From: Marinomonas profundi
GTDB lineage: Bacteria > Pseudomonadota > Gammaproteobacteria > Pseudomonadales > Marinomonadaceae
Assembly (NCBI RefSeq): GCF_020694005.1
Contig: NZ_CP073013.1
Coordinates: forward strand, 868,001-932,000
Direction of reading: 5' to 3'
DNA: 64,000 nt
Shown here: piece after piece, positions 18,329 through 26,269 of the stretch
Layout of the letters: every line of letters begins with the position of its first letter
Numbering within the stretch: the stretch's first letter is position 1
The notes under the pieces: generated by a model
What the model was told of the DNA's origin: nothing
Seen by the model: the letters and a program-made list of their open reading frames with translations, nothing else
The model's database searches: none
Program-made: the position numbers and the translations under genes

Positions 18329-20767
18329 GGCTTAACAATAAAAGACGTTAAACCCTGGTCTATTTACCTTACTCAACGTTTTCCCAATGCATGCCGTATC
18401 GGCATGGCAAGTCAAAGGCATCTGTCCAATGGCTGCGTCAAAAGCAGCGGTGTCACGCTTATCCTATCGTATTTCGAACGCAGTCACTTACTCCACCACA
18501 CAGCACCCTACGACGCCAATCAAGCGGAGCAATCAGGTGAGCAGCTATTCGCCCCTTTTTTAGCTCAGAATGAACCGGATCAGCCTAACGCCTACATTGT
18601 GCTGGTCGATTCAAAAGAGGCATTACAAGACGAATTTTTCCATATTTCCAAAGAAAATGACTTGACCATTAGCGGTGGTCGCGCCGGCATTTTCGATCAG
18701 GACAATAGCTGGGTTTTATACCAAGACACACTTTACCAAAATCAAGCTGTCGCCGTCGGCATAGTGGGGCAATATTTATCCCAGCAGCGTGACGCCTTTG
18801 TCGATAATATTGCCATTGGGCGGCGCATGTTGGTCACCGCCAGCGAAGGCAATATCATCCGCCAGCTAGATCACCTGCCAGCGCAACAAATCTACCAGCG
18901 GTATTTATCCAATGGGGAACGAATCAGCCTGTCTCTGGCCAACCGCTTTGCCCTCACCACCGTCCACAATAACGTCGAAATTAATGCGGTGCCATTAAGT
19001 TGGGAAAAAGACGGTGCCATTATGATGAGCGAAGCCTTGCCAGAAGGCGCCTATGTAAAGTTCCTCTACTTTCATCCCGCTCAGTCACTGCACTCTATTG
19101 TACCAAAGGTACAACACCTTAACGAACAACGTCCAGACAGCATCTTCGTCTTCAACTGTATCAGCCGCACCGACTTTATTGGAGAACGACCTTCCAGCAA
19201 ATTAAGCCTGCTAAACCAAGTATCGCCACTGCATGGCACCTATTGTTTTGGTGAGTTTTTCTCGACTCAATTTGGCACACGAGTCATGCAGCATGCTTTA
19301 ACCTATCTGGCGCTTAGTGAATCAAGCAACCACCCAAAGGGTGAAATAGAACCCATCCAGCTACCGGATGAAAGCGATTCTTTAGCGCCCATGTTTAATC
19401 TAATTAGCAATGCGTTTCAGGATCTAGAACAGGAACACGCGTCTCTCGCCTCACCCACCAGTAACGCATCCAATAACGATTGGCTACGAGACTTACAAAC
19501 GGGTTTGCTTAATCGTTTTTCTTTATTAGGACGCCTCAATAACAGACAAGATACGGCCCATCTTGCCGTTATTCGAATACGAAATTTTCGTCTTATTAAT
19601 CAACAATATAGCTACAATACCGCCGACAATCTACTGGCCCAACTAGCACATTATTTGAAACGACGCTTGAGCACAAACGCAGTCGGCATTGAGTTTACCT
19701 GTTATCGTTTATCAGCCAACGAGATCGCCGTTTCCATACACAGTCAAATCGCACCAAGTAAAGTTTTTCGGCTGTTTCGTCATCTGGCAGAAGACATTGA
19801 AAGTCAAGAATTCTCCACCATCAAGAAAGCCGAACATTTGTTGACCTTAAGTTTATCAGTCGGTCTGGCGTCAGCGTTTGATTTAAAAGGCAATCCACTC
19901 TGTGAACAAACCCATTTATTAATCAAAGCCAGCGAAGCAAGACGCTTTGCCCAAATACATAATCAACCCATTTATTGGAATGGCAATTTACCAGAACGCA
20001 CCACCACAGAAGAGAATTTAGATTGGATTCTAAAAATACGCAAAGCCCTTGAAAATAATGACATTGTTGCCTACTTCCAACCCTACTACGACAGCCAAAC
20101 GGGTGAAGAAATCGGCGCGGAGGCCTTATTAAGAGCGCGTATAGATGGAGAAATCGTCAGTCCTGCCCTCTTTTTAGATCTCATTAAACAAACTCAGCTG
20201 TATGCAAAAATCACGCTCGCCATGCTAGCGAAATGCGAACGCATTCTTAGTACTTACCCCAAAGTGCATGTCGCGCTTAACTTATCTGTTTTGGACTTTA
20301 AACACTACGCAACATTGAAAGCCTTGCGCCAATTCTTTAAACGCAATCAAGTTAATGGGCGCCTAACTCTCGAAATCACCGAATCAGAATCCATCCAAGA
20401 CTACGAATGGATTAGCCCCATTATTGACGAATTTAGAGCCGCAGGCGCGTTATTGGCCGTGGACGATTTTGGCGCAGGGTATTCAAACTTAGAAAAGCTC
20501 ATCGCCTTGAATCCAGACATACTCAAATTAGATGGCTGCATTATCAAAACAATAGACAAAGACGAAAAATTACAAAAATTGGTCGAACATATTAATAATT
20601 TGGCGCATTCGCTCGGGATCAAAACCCAAGCGGAATTCGTGCATAATGAAACCGTCATGCAAAAACTGGTCGCCCTGAAAATAGACTACTTACAAGGGTT
20701 CCATTTGTCGGAACCTCTTAGTGAAGCCGACTGGCTCGCCCAGCATGACAACATTCAAGACCACTAG
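18260..20767 (+). CDS. FIST-GGDEF-EAL signalling protein, 5' end replaced by IS30
   Basis: Open frame of 835 codons from a GTG at 18260 inside the insertion sequence; host sequence begins at about codon 23. Domains: FIST sensor (about 23-370), degenerate GGDEF (about 410-570, with SANEI at the GGDEF position, so probably not a cyclase), and EAL phosphodiesterase (about 590-830) with intact EAL (GAEALLRA), DDFGAGYSN and QGFHLSEPL motifs. The EAL domain should degrade cyclic di-GMP. The 33-residue 5' stub is at 17150-17248. The GTG follows a purine-rich AAGAAGAAG, so a chimeric protein could still be made from within the element, but its FIST domain lacks the first strand. Functional status is uncertain. 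Confidence 0.8.
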   Translation: MYQLQQLASSTPDLQCRTYYLNLGLTIKDVKPWSIYLTQRFPNACRIGMASQRHLSNGCVKSSGVTLILSYFERSHLLHHTAPYDANQAEQSGEQLFAPFLAQNEPDQPNAYIVLVDSKEALQDEFFHISKENDLTISGGRAGIFDQDNSWVLYQDTLYQNQAVAVGIVGQYLSQQRDAFVDNIAIGRRMLVTASEGNIIRQLDHLPAQQIYQRYLSNGERISLSLANRFALTTVHNNVEINAVPLSWEKDGAIMMSEALPEGAYVKFLYFHPAQSLHSIVPKVQHLNEQRPDSIFVFNCISRTDFIGERPSSKLSLLNQVSPLHGTYCFGEFFSTQFGTRVMQHALTYLALSESSNHPKGEIEPIQLPDESDSLAPMFNLISNAFQDLEQEHASLASPTSNASNNDWLRDLQTGLLNRFSLLGRLNNRQDTAHLAVIRIRNFRLINQQYSYNTADNLLAQLAHYLKRRLSTNAVGIEFTCYRLSANEIAVSIHSQIAPSKVFRLFRHLAEDIESQEFSTIKKAEHLLTLSLSVGLASAFDLKGNPLCEQTHLLIKASEARRFAQIHNQPIYWNGNLPERTTTEENLDWILKIRKALENNDIVAYFQPYYDSQTGEEIGAEALLRARIDGEIVSPALFLDLIKQTQLYAKITLAMLAKCERILSTYPKVHVALNLSVLDFKHYATLKALRQFFKRNQVNGRLTLEITESESIQDYEWISPIIDEFRAAGALLAVDDFGAGYSNLEKLIALNPDILKLDGCIIKTIDKDEKLQKLVEHINNLAHSLGIKTQAEFVHNETVMQKLVALKIDYLQGFHLSEPLSEADWLAQHDNIQDH

Positions 20768-20775
20768 CGCCATGC

Positions 20776-21753
20776 TCAGGCACGGGCATGAGCAAAAGGC
20801 AGCACCTCAGCAATATCCGATTTGCCACACATTAGCATCAGTAAACGATCCACGCCTAACGCAACGCCCGCACAGTCGGGCAAACCATGTTCTAACGCGC
20901 TAATTAAGCGTTCATCAAATTGTCGAGTCGCCAAACCCATTTGCCCTCGGGTTTCTTTATCTTCGCCAAAGCGCTTTGCCTGTTCCTTGGCATCAGTCAG
21001 TTCATGGTAGCCATTCGCCAACTCCATGCCTTGCCAATAGAGCTCAAAACGTGCCGCAACCCATAGTCCGGTTTCATCCCGATGTGTCTTGGCGAGCGCC
21101 GCCTGCGAAGCAGGATAACTATGAACAAAACAAGGCCTATCTTGACCAATCGCCGGTTCGACGACACTCGAAAAAAGCAACTCAAGTAATGTGTCACGGT
21201 CATTTTCCTGCAAACCATATTCCGTGTGCTCATGAGCACTTTCTTGTAACTGGCACAGGGTCGCGGTGAAGGGGTCAAATCCGAGGTGACGTAAAAACGC
21301 CATTTGATAACTGAGGCGCTCGCACGTCAACGTGTCGTCACCCAAAAGGACAGACAATAAACCTTGGATCTCATCCATCAACTGCCAATGATCAAAACTG
21401 ACTCGATACCATTCCAACAGAGTAAATTCAATGCTGTGACGGCGGCCCATTTCTTCCGCTCGAAACACCTTACCCAATTGATAAATCGAACCCGAACCCG
21501 CGCAAAGCAAACGCTTCATAGCAAATTCTGGGGAGGTTTGAAGATAGTAAGTCAGGTCTTGACCTTGAGAGCGAGTGTGGCTGGTTAATACCTCAATATG
21601 TGGGTCAGTAATACTGCCCAAAGACAAACACTGCGTATCGACCTCCATCACGTCTCGTGCCTCAAAAAAAGCGCGAATGGCTTTTAATAACTGCGCACGC
21701 CTTTGCAAAATCGACCTATCCGCACTGGGTTGCCATAAAGAAGCATCGTACAT
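20776..21753 (-). CDS. epmA: EF-P lysine ligase EpmA (PoxA/GenX)
   Basis: Attaches (R)-beta-lysine to a lysine of elongation factor P. It has 325 residues from ATG 21753 and the class II lysyl-tRNA synthetase catalytic core without the tRNA-binding domain, which is the defining feature of EpmA. Motif 2 (FRAEEMGRRHSIEFTLLEWYR) and motif 3 (GVALGVDRLLMLM) are present. A GTG nine bases upstream is an alternative start. It converges on the EAL gene with an 8-bp gap. EpmB and EF-P are not in the window. Confidence 0.93.
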   Translation of the reverse strand: MYDASLWQPSADRSILQRRAQLLKAIRAFFEARDVMEVDTQCLSLGSITDPHIEVLTSHTRSQGQDLTYYLQTSPEFAMKRLLCAGSGSIYQLGKVFRAEEMGRRHSIEFTLLEWYRVSFDHWQLMDEIQGLLSVLLGDDTLTCERLSYQMAFLRHLGFDPFTATLCQLQESAHEHTEYGLQENDRDTLLELLFSSVVEPAIGQDRPCFVHSYPASQAALAKTHRDETGLWVAARFELYWQGMELANGYHELTDAKEQAKRFGEDKETRGQMGLATRQFDERLISALEHGLPDCAGVALGVDRLLMLMCGKSDIAEVLPFAHARA

Positions 21754-21762
21754 AGAAAACAC

Positions 21763-22202
21763 TCAAAAAATAAAAGGCATCATAACAAATAACCCCTAAC
21801 CACTGCGTGGCAGGAACAGAGAATATTATATTAAAAAACCAATGTCTTAATAAACACCGTCAGTTCCTTCTGGGAGTTGTCTTCACTTTCTGATTTAAAC
21901 CGCCAGTCTAAGAGAAGAAGCACTAAATGCACAAACTCTCTCAGTGACATACTTTGTCTAACAACAAGGATGAAGAAATTAGTAAACTGAATCGATGAAC
22001 CGTTTTTAGACAAAACAGTTCATTTTTTTGAAAGACGACATTTAGACGCATGCAAGAGCCCTCATAAAAAGTTTTTTAGGAGGTGGCCTAATTTTGTCCC
22101 ATGAAGAAAAAATGTGTTGTATAGACCTAAAGAAATATGAAGTTTATTTTCTTATAAATCCAGTAAATACAAGGGTTACAGAGTTAGTGACCATTGTTAA
22201 AA
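21763..22202. other. Intergenic region between epmA and the tRNA fragment
   Basis: About 440 bp of A+T-rich host sequence. Short open frames at 21831-22013 and 22094-22312 have no recognisable product and no convincing start. It should hold the epmA promoter and, on the minus strand, the original downstream side of the broken tRNA-Arg gene. I see nothing else in it. Confidence 0.5.
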
Positions 22203-22249
22203 TGGTACGCCCGAGAGGATTTGAACCTCCGACCTTCGCCTCCGGAGGG
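22203..22249 (-). pseudogene. 3' half of tRNA-Arg(CCG), displaced by island insertion
   Basis: Minus-strand sequence from the anticodon loop (CTCCGGA) through the variable region, T arm (GGAGG-TTCAAAT-CCTCT) and acceptor 3' strand (CGGGCGT, A, CCA ending at 22203). No 5' half adjoins it. Joined to the 5' half at 51905-51951 through the shared 17-bp core, it gives exactly 77 nt with all stems paired and anticodon CCG. The only weak pair is G1-U72. Confidence 0.88.
22233..22249. other. attL core of the integrative element
   Basis: CCTTCGCCTCCGGAGGG, 17 bp, is identical to 51905-51921 at the right boundary. It covers the 3' side of the anticodon stem and the anticodon loop, a usual crossover site for tyrosine integrases. 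Similarity stops toward the element (AACTGC here) and toward the host at the other end (CGACGC). Confidence 0.85.
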
Positions 22250-22276
22250 AACTGCACAAGTATTCTTAATGCACCA

Positions 22277-22373
22277 TTAATCCACATAAAACCTTATAAA
22301 TCAATAAAATAATAGAATTTTAGGTGTTTGATAAATGTGGATTAAAGTTCTTTTATGTGTCTATCTTGGTCAC
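22277..22373. promoter_or_regulatory. Repeats next to attL, candidate integrase or Xis arm sites
   Basis: An 11-bp inverted repeat, TTAATCCACAT (22277-22287) and ATGTGGATTAA (22335-22345), and one CTTGGTCACAA (22365-22375) lie within 130 bp of the attL core. The TTGGTCAC motif recurs three times near the other end (51576-51635). This fits arm-type sites of a tyrosine integrase. The rest of 22374-22712 shows no gene. Confidence 0.45.
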
Positions 22374-22712
22374 AATATGAAAACAGCTTGAATACAAAAA
22401 TGCTCCTTTAAATTAAAGTTTTAGTAGGCCTATTTTCAGCAAAATCTGCGTACAGTGCATAATTCGATAAAAAGCACACAATACCGTAAAGCCTAAAACG
22501 CCTCGCAGCATTGTAAGCAAGGGTGATGTTCATAAAGAACACCACGCGTCAAGGTCAGGCGTAACTGATGAACTAATCTCGGCCACAAAATACACCAAAC
22601 CGTTTGTCAAAGTCATAACTCTCACTTTTCCTTTAAATTGAACCTACATTTTAGTAGCAAAATTCTCTCAAAATCATCCCTCCCCCAAGCACCGCTTTAA
22701 GATAGACAAAGG

Positions 22713-23618
22713 CTACACCCATTTTTTGTCGAACTGCATGTGTTTTAAATAGATATCAATGAACTTTTGTACGGCTGGTAGTTTTTCACGGTTTTTACAA
22801 CTGTATAAATAAAAATTCCGGTAAATAATGGGGTCACAAATAGGAACCATCACCAACCCGCTCTGCTTAACCGATTCAAAGGCATAAGGCAAACACAAAG
22901 TCACACCTAGGCCGTTTTTCACCATACTCAGCGCTGTGGACATAAAATTCACCTGATGCTTTGGACTGATAATATAGTCGGCCGAGTCGCGCACTAAATT
23001 TTCTACTAATAGATCAGTAAACGATCCACGCAGTGTAATAAGCTCTAAAGGGGCGATGTCTTTCCATCGGATGCTACCGCCTGTGGCGATGGGGTGAGTT
23101 GGCATGGTGGCCAAATGAAATGGTTGAGAAAAAATTAAGCGTTTACTCAGCGCCACTTGCAACTTACGCTCTGGTCCAATACCAATATCGGCCTCCCCAC
23201 TGCTGACAATATCTTGTACTTTTTCCACACCGCAGTCGATCATGCTGACTTCCACTTGTGGATACATGGTGTTGTATAGTGCAATGATTCTAGGCAGCTC
23301 AACCGACGCCAATTGCTGAGCAACTGCTATTCTGACCTTGCCATAATCGAGCTCTTTTAAGCCTTTAACCTCGTTAGTTAGTGTTTCCATCTCATCAAGC
23401 ATTCGAATAACAGCTGGAAGAATATTTCGGCCTGCTTCAGAGGTTTCAAGCTTTCTAGTCGAACGGTCAAACAACCCAAGTTCTAAGTTTGACTCTAATT
23501 CCTTGATAATACTACTCAAGGCCGATTGGGTAATATGTAAAGTGTCTGCTGCTTTGGTAAAACTCCCCTCTTGATGTACCGCCAGAAAAGCTCGTAATTG
23601 CCTTAATGTTACATTCAT
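22713..23618 (-). CDS. LysR-family regulator of the aromatic catabolic operon
   Basis: 301 residues from ATG 23618 (an upstream TTG at 23642 is less likely). The N-terminal winged helix is classical (LRQLRAFLAVHQEGSFTKAADTLHITQSALSSIIKELE, about residues 5-42), followed by the periplasmic-binding-like effector domain (about 90-295). It is divergent from the fumarylacetoacetase gene with a gap of about 117 bp, the standard layout for a LysR activator of the adjacent operon. It probably responds to the aromatic substrate or a ring-cleavage intermediate; the ligand cannot be read from sequence. Confidence 0.9.
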   Translation of the reverse strand: MNVTLRQLRAFLAVHQEGSFTKAADTLHITQSALSSIIKELESNLELGLFDRSTRKLETSEAGRNILPAVIRMLDEMETLTNEVKGLKELDYGKVRIAVAQQLASVELPRIIALYNTMYPQVEVSMIDCGVEKVQDIVSSGEADIGIGPERKLQVALSKRLIFSQPFHLATMPTHPIATGGSIRWKDIAPLELITLRGSFTDLLVENLVRDSADYIISPKHQVNFMSTALSMVKNGLGVTLCLPYAFESVKQSGLVMVPICDPIIYRNFYLYSCKNREKLPAVQKFIDIYLKHMQFDKKWV

Positions 23619-23735
23619 TAGATTTACCCATATATATATCAATAAAATCTGTTTGTCTTATAAGTATATACCTTTTACTATTTTTTCATCAAAACAAATA
23701 CACAAAAGAATAACTTTAAAAGGGTTTAAGGACTT

Positions 23736-24995
23736 ATGGACACGAAGAAAACATTTGTACCTGTCGAGAGAAATAGTGATTTTTCCATCCACAATTTGCC
23801 CTATGGGATTTTCAGTAGCGATTCATTGAGTCCACGCGTTGGGGTAGCTATTGGCAATCAAATATTGGACTTAAGCCAGCTCGAATCTGCTGGTCTTTTA
23901 CCAACCTCAGACATGCCTGTCTTTCACAACAACACGCTGAACCCTTTTATCTCGCTTGGCAAAGCCATTTGGCAACAAACCAGAGCTCGCCTACAATCGC
24001 TATTAGATGCAGACAACCCTGAACTGCGCGACAACCAAGCCTTACGCGCTAGCGCCTTGATTGAGCAAGCAATAGTTCAAATGCATTTACCCATTCATGT
24101 GCCTTCTTATACAGATTTCTACTCGTCTCGTGAGCACGCCTTTAACGTTGGATGCATGTTCCGAGGTCCAGAAAACGCTCTGATGCCTAACTGGACTGAA
24201 TTGCCTGTAGGCTACAATGGCCGTGCTAGTTCTGTAGTGGTCAGTGGCACAGATATTGTGCGTCCGAGTGGCCAAATTAAAGCGCCGGATGCAGAACGCC
24301 CTGTTTTCTCACCCTGCCGAAAGCTGGATTTTGAACTGGAAACTGGCTTCATTGTGGGCCGTTCTAACGCACTAGGTAAGCCGATTCCTGTCGAAGAGGC
24401 ACACGAGCATATCTTTGGTATGGTATTGCTCAATGATTGGTCAGCGCGTGACATACAACAATGGGAATACATACCGCTAGGGCCTTTTAACTCCAAAACT
24501 TTTGGCTCTTCTATATCTCCATGGGTAGTAACACTCGACGCATTAGAACTGTTTCGATGCCCTGCGCCTAAACAAGAACCTCTTCCTCTGCCTTACCTAC
24601 GCGAAACACGCGATAACAACTATGACATCAATCTTGAAGTATCGTTTGATGTGGCGGGTGAAGAAACGGTGATCAGTAAAACCAACTTCAAATACATGTA
24701 CTGGACCATGGCTCAGCAACTGACTCACCACGCAATCAGTGGCTGCAACATGCAAGTAGGCGACTTGTTAGGCTCTGGCACCATTTCAGGTAAAGAAAAA
24801 AACAGCCGCGGTAGCTTACTCGAACTGACTTGGAATATGTCTGAAGCGTTAACGCTTCAGAATGGCGAATCACGCCACTTTATTGAAGATGGTGACAGTA
24901 TCGTTATGCGAGGTTACGCGCAAAAAGATAACGTACGAGTAGGTTTTGGTGAAGTACGAGGAAAAGTCCTTCCTGCTCACAATTTTAACTTTTAA
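23736..24995 (+). CDS. fahA: Fumarylacetoacetase
   Basis: Hydrolyses fumarylacetoacetate to fumarate and acetoacetate, the last step of the homogentisate pathway. The 419 residues match full-length FAH (about 420), not the short FAH-domain hydrolases. The N-terminal SH3-like domain (about 1-110) precedes the catalytic domain. Metal and catalytic segments are visible: YTDFYSSREHA (about 125-135), DFELETGFIVG (about 205-215), and LLNDWSARDIQQWEYIPLGPF (about 238-258). First gene of the operon, starting at ATG 23736; maiA follows after 9 bp. The full-length type argues for a maleylacetoacetate route over fumarylpyruvate. Confidence 0.92.
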   Translation: MDTKKTFVPVERNSDFSIHNLPYGIFSSDSLSPRVGVAIGNQILDLSQLESAGLLPTSDMPVFHNNTLNPFISLGKAIWQQTRARLQSLLDADNPELRDNQALRASALIEQAIVQMHLPIHVPSYTDFYSSREHAFNVGCMFRGPENALMPNWTELPVGYNGRASSVVVSGTDIVRPSGQIKAPDAERPVFSPCRKLDFELETGFIVGRSNALGKPIPVEEAHEHIFGMVLLNDWSARDIQQWEYIPLGPFNSKTFGSSISPWVVTLDALELFRCPAPKQEPLPLPYLRETRDNNYDINLEVSFDVAGEETVISKTNFKYMYWTMAQQLTHHAISGCNMQVGDLLGSGTISGKEKNSRGSLLELTWNMSEALTLQNGESRHFIEDGDSIVMRGYAQKDNVRVGFGEVRGKVLPAHNFNF

Positions 24996-25004
24996 GGCAA
25001 GATC

Positions 25005-25649
25005 ATGATTCAGCTTTACAGTTATTTTAGAAGCTCAGCCGCATATAGAGTGCGCATTGCTTTGAACCTCAAAGAAATGCCGTATGAGTATATTCCTGTT
25101 CATTTGCTTAACAATGGAGGAGAACAACACAGTAGCCACTATGCATCTTTGAATCCTATGAAACTCTTGCCAACGCTGGTGGATAAACAGACTGTACTAT
25201 CTCAATCATTGGCAATTATTGAGTATCTTGAAGAAGCGTACCCCGATACGATATCACTTCTGCCAGATAATCCTGAGGAGCGTGCTCAAGTGCGCGCTAT
25301 TAGCCAGATGATTGCGTGTGATGTACACCCTCTTAATAATTTACGAGTACTGCAATACTTAAACCAATCATTTAATGTTGATGATACGCAACGCCAGCAA
25401 TGGTACATACATTGGATCACTGTGGGCTTTGATGCACTGGAAAAAGTCTTAGTAAAACAACCGGGTAAGTTTTGCTTTGGTGACACGCCAAGCTTGGCCG
25501 ATTGTTGCCTTGTACCGCAAGTTTACAATGCCAAACGCTTCAATATGAGCCTTGATTCCTATCCACATATTGAGTCCGTCTATAAGCATTGCAAGGATCA
25601 TCCAGCGTTTATACAAGCTGCACCTGAACAGCAACCTGACATGGCTTAA
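25005..25649 (+). CDS. maiA: Maleylacetoacetate isomerase (zeta-class GST)
   Basis: Glutathione-dependent cis-trans isomerase, 214 residues, converting maleylacetoacetate to fumarylacetoacetate, the substrate of the preceding gene. The zeta-class active-site motif SSAAYRVRIALNLK is at residues 9-22 (the usual SSCSWRVRIAL has Ala in place of Cys here). The thioredoxin-like N-terminal domain ends near residue 85, followed by the helical domain with the conserved SLADCCLVPQVYNAKRF. Ser9-10 fits the catalytic Ser. Substrate could also be maleylpyruvate; the full-length FAH neighbour favours maleylacetoacetate. Confidence 0.9.
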   Translation: MIQLYSYFRSSAAYRVRIALNLKEMPYEYIPVHLLNNGGEQHSSHYASLNPMKLLPTLVDKQTVLSQSLAIIEYLEEAYPDTISLLPDNPEERAQVRAISQMIACDVHPLNNLRVLQYLNQSFNVDDTQRQQWYIHWITVGFDALEKVLVKQPGKFCFGDTPSLADCCLVPQVYNAKRFNMSLDSYPHIESVYKHCKDHPAFIQAAPEQQPDMA

Positions 25650-25668
25650 CCAATTAAAGGAAACTCTC

Positions 25669-26217
25669 ATGACATTTAAAATAGAACAAATACATCATGT
25701 TGCATATCGCTGCCACGATGCCAAAGAGACAGTGGACTGGTACAAGAAAAACCTTCATATGGATTTCACCCTCGCCTTTGCTGAAAACCATGTACCTTCG
25801 ACCAAAGAGCCAGACCCTTACATGCACGTTTTTTTAGATGCCGGTAATGGCAACGTATTGGCTTTTTTTGAGCTGCCTACGCAACCTAAAATGGGTAGTG
25901 ACAAAAACACCCCAGCGTGGGTGCAACACATCGCCCTTCGCGTTAAAGATCGCGACACATTGGAAATTGCAAAAGCACACCTTGAAGAAAATAGCGTCGA
26001 CGTACTTGGCATCGTAAACCATGGGCTCTTTCATTCAATTTACTTTTTTGATCCCAATGGCCATCGCATTGAATTGGCTTACGATGATCCAGCTGCAGAA
26101 GCAAAGATCGCCCAGATAACTGAAGAAATGAAACAAGATATGCTCAACGAGTGGACAAAAACTAAGCGTGCTCCTGAACATACCAAGTTTTTACATGCCG
26201 AAGAATTTGAAGGCTAA
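25669..26217 (+). CDS. VOC-family metalloprotein, candidate ring-cleaving enzyme
   Basis: 182 residues from ATG 25669 after AAAGGAAAC; the frame extends upstream but overlaps maiA. Two beta-alpha-beta-beta-beta repeats of the vicinal oxygen chelate fold: module 1 about 6-70, module 2 about 84-138. Metal-ligand positions look intact: His10 (IHHVAY), Glu68 (FFELP), His87 (VQHIAL) and Glu135 (NGHRIELAY). A helical tail of about 45 residues follows. It lies between maiA and the P450 gene in an operon that lacks homogentisate 1,2-dioxygenase, so it may supply ring opening. It could instead be a glyoxalase-like accessory enzyme. The reaction is inferred, not shown. Confidence 0.75.
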   Translation: MTFKIEQIHHVAYRCHDAKETVDWYKKNLHMDFTLAFAENHVPSTKEPDPYMHVFLDAGNGNVLAFFELPTQPKMGSDKNTPAWVQHIALRVKDRDTLEIAKAHLEENSVDVLGIVNHGLFHSIYFFDPNGHRIELAYDDPAAEAKIAQITEEMKQDMLNEWTKTKRAPEHTKFLHAEEFEG

Positions 26218-26269
26218 AGCAACTAAGCCAAAAAGCACAAAATAATAAAAATGACAGGAGCACGATATT

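Noticed and set aside
21831..22013. 60-codon minus-strand frame upstream of epmA
   Set aside because: No ribosome binding site, no recognisable domain, low-complexity hydrophobic composition.
22094..22312. Open frame containing RPRGFEPPTF
   Set aside because: This peptide is what the reverse strand of a tRNA T arm and acceptor stem encodes. The region is the tRNA-Arg 3' half and not a protein gene.
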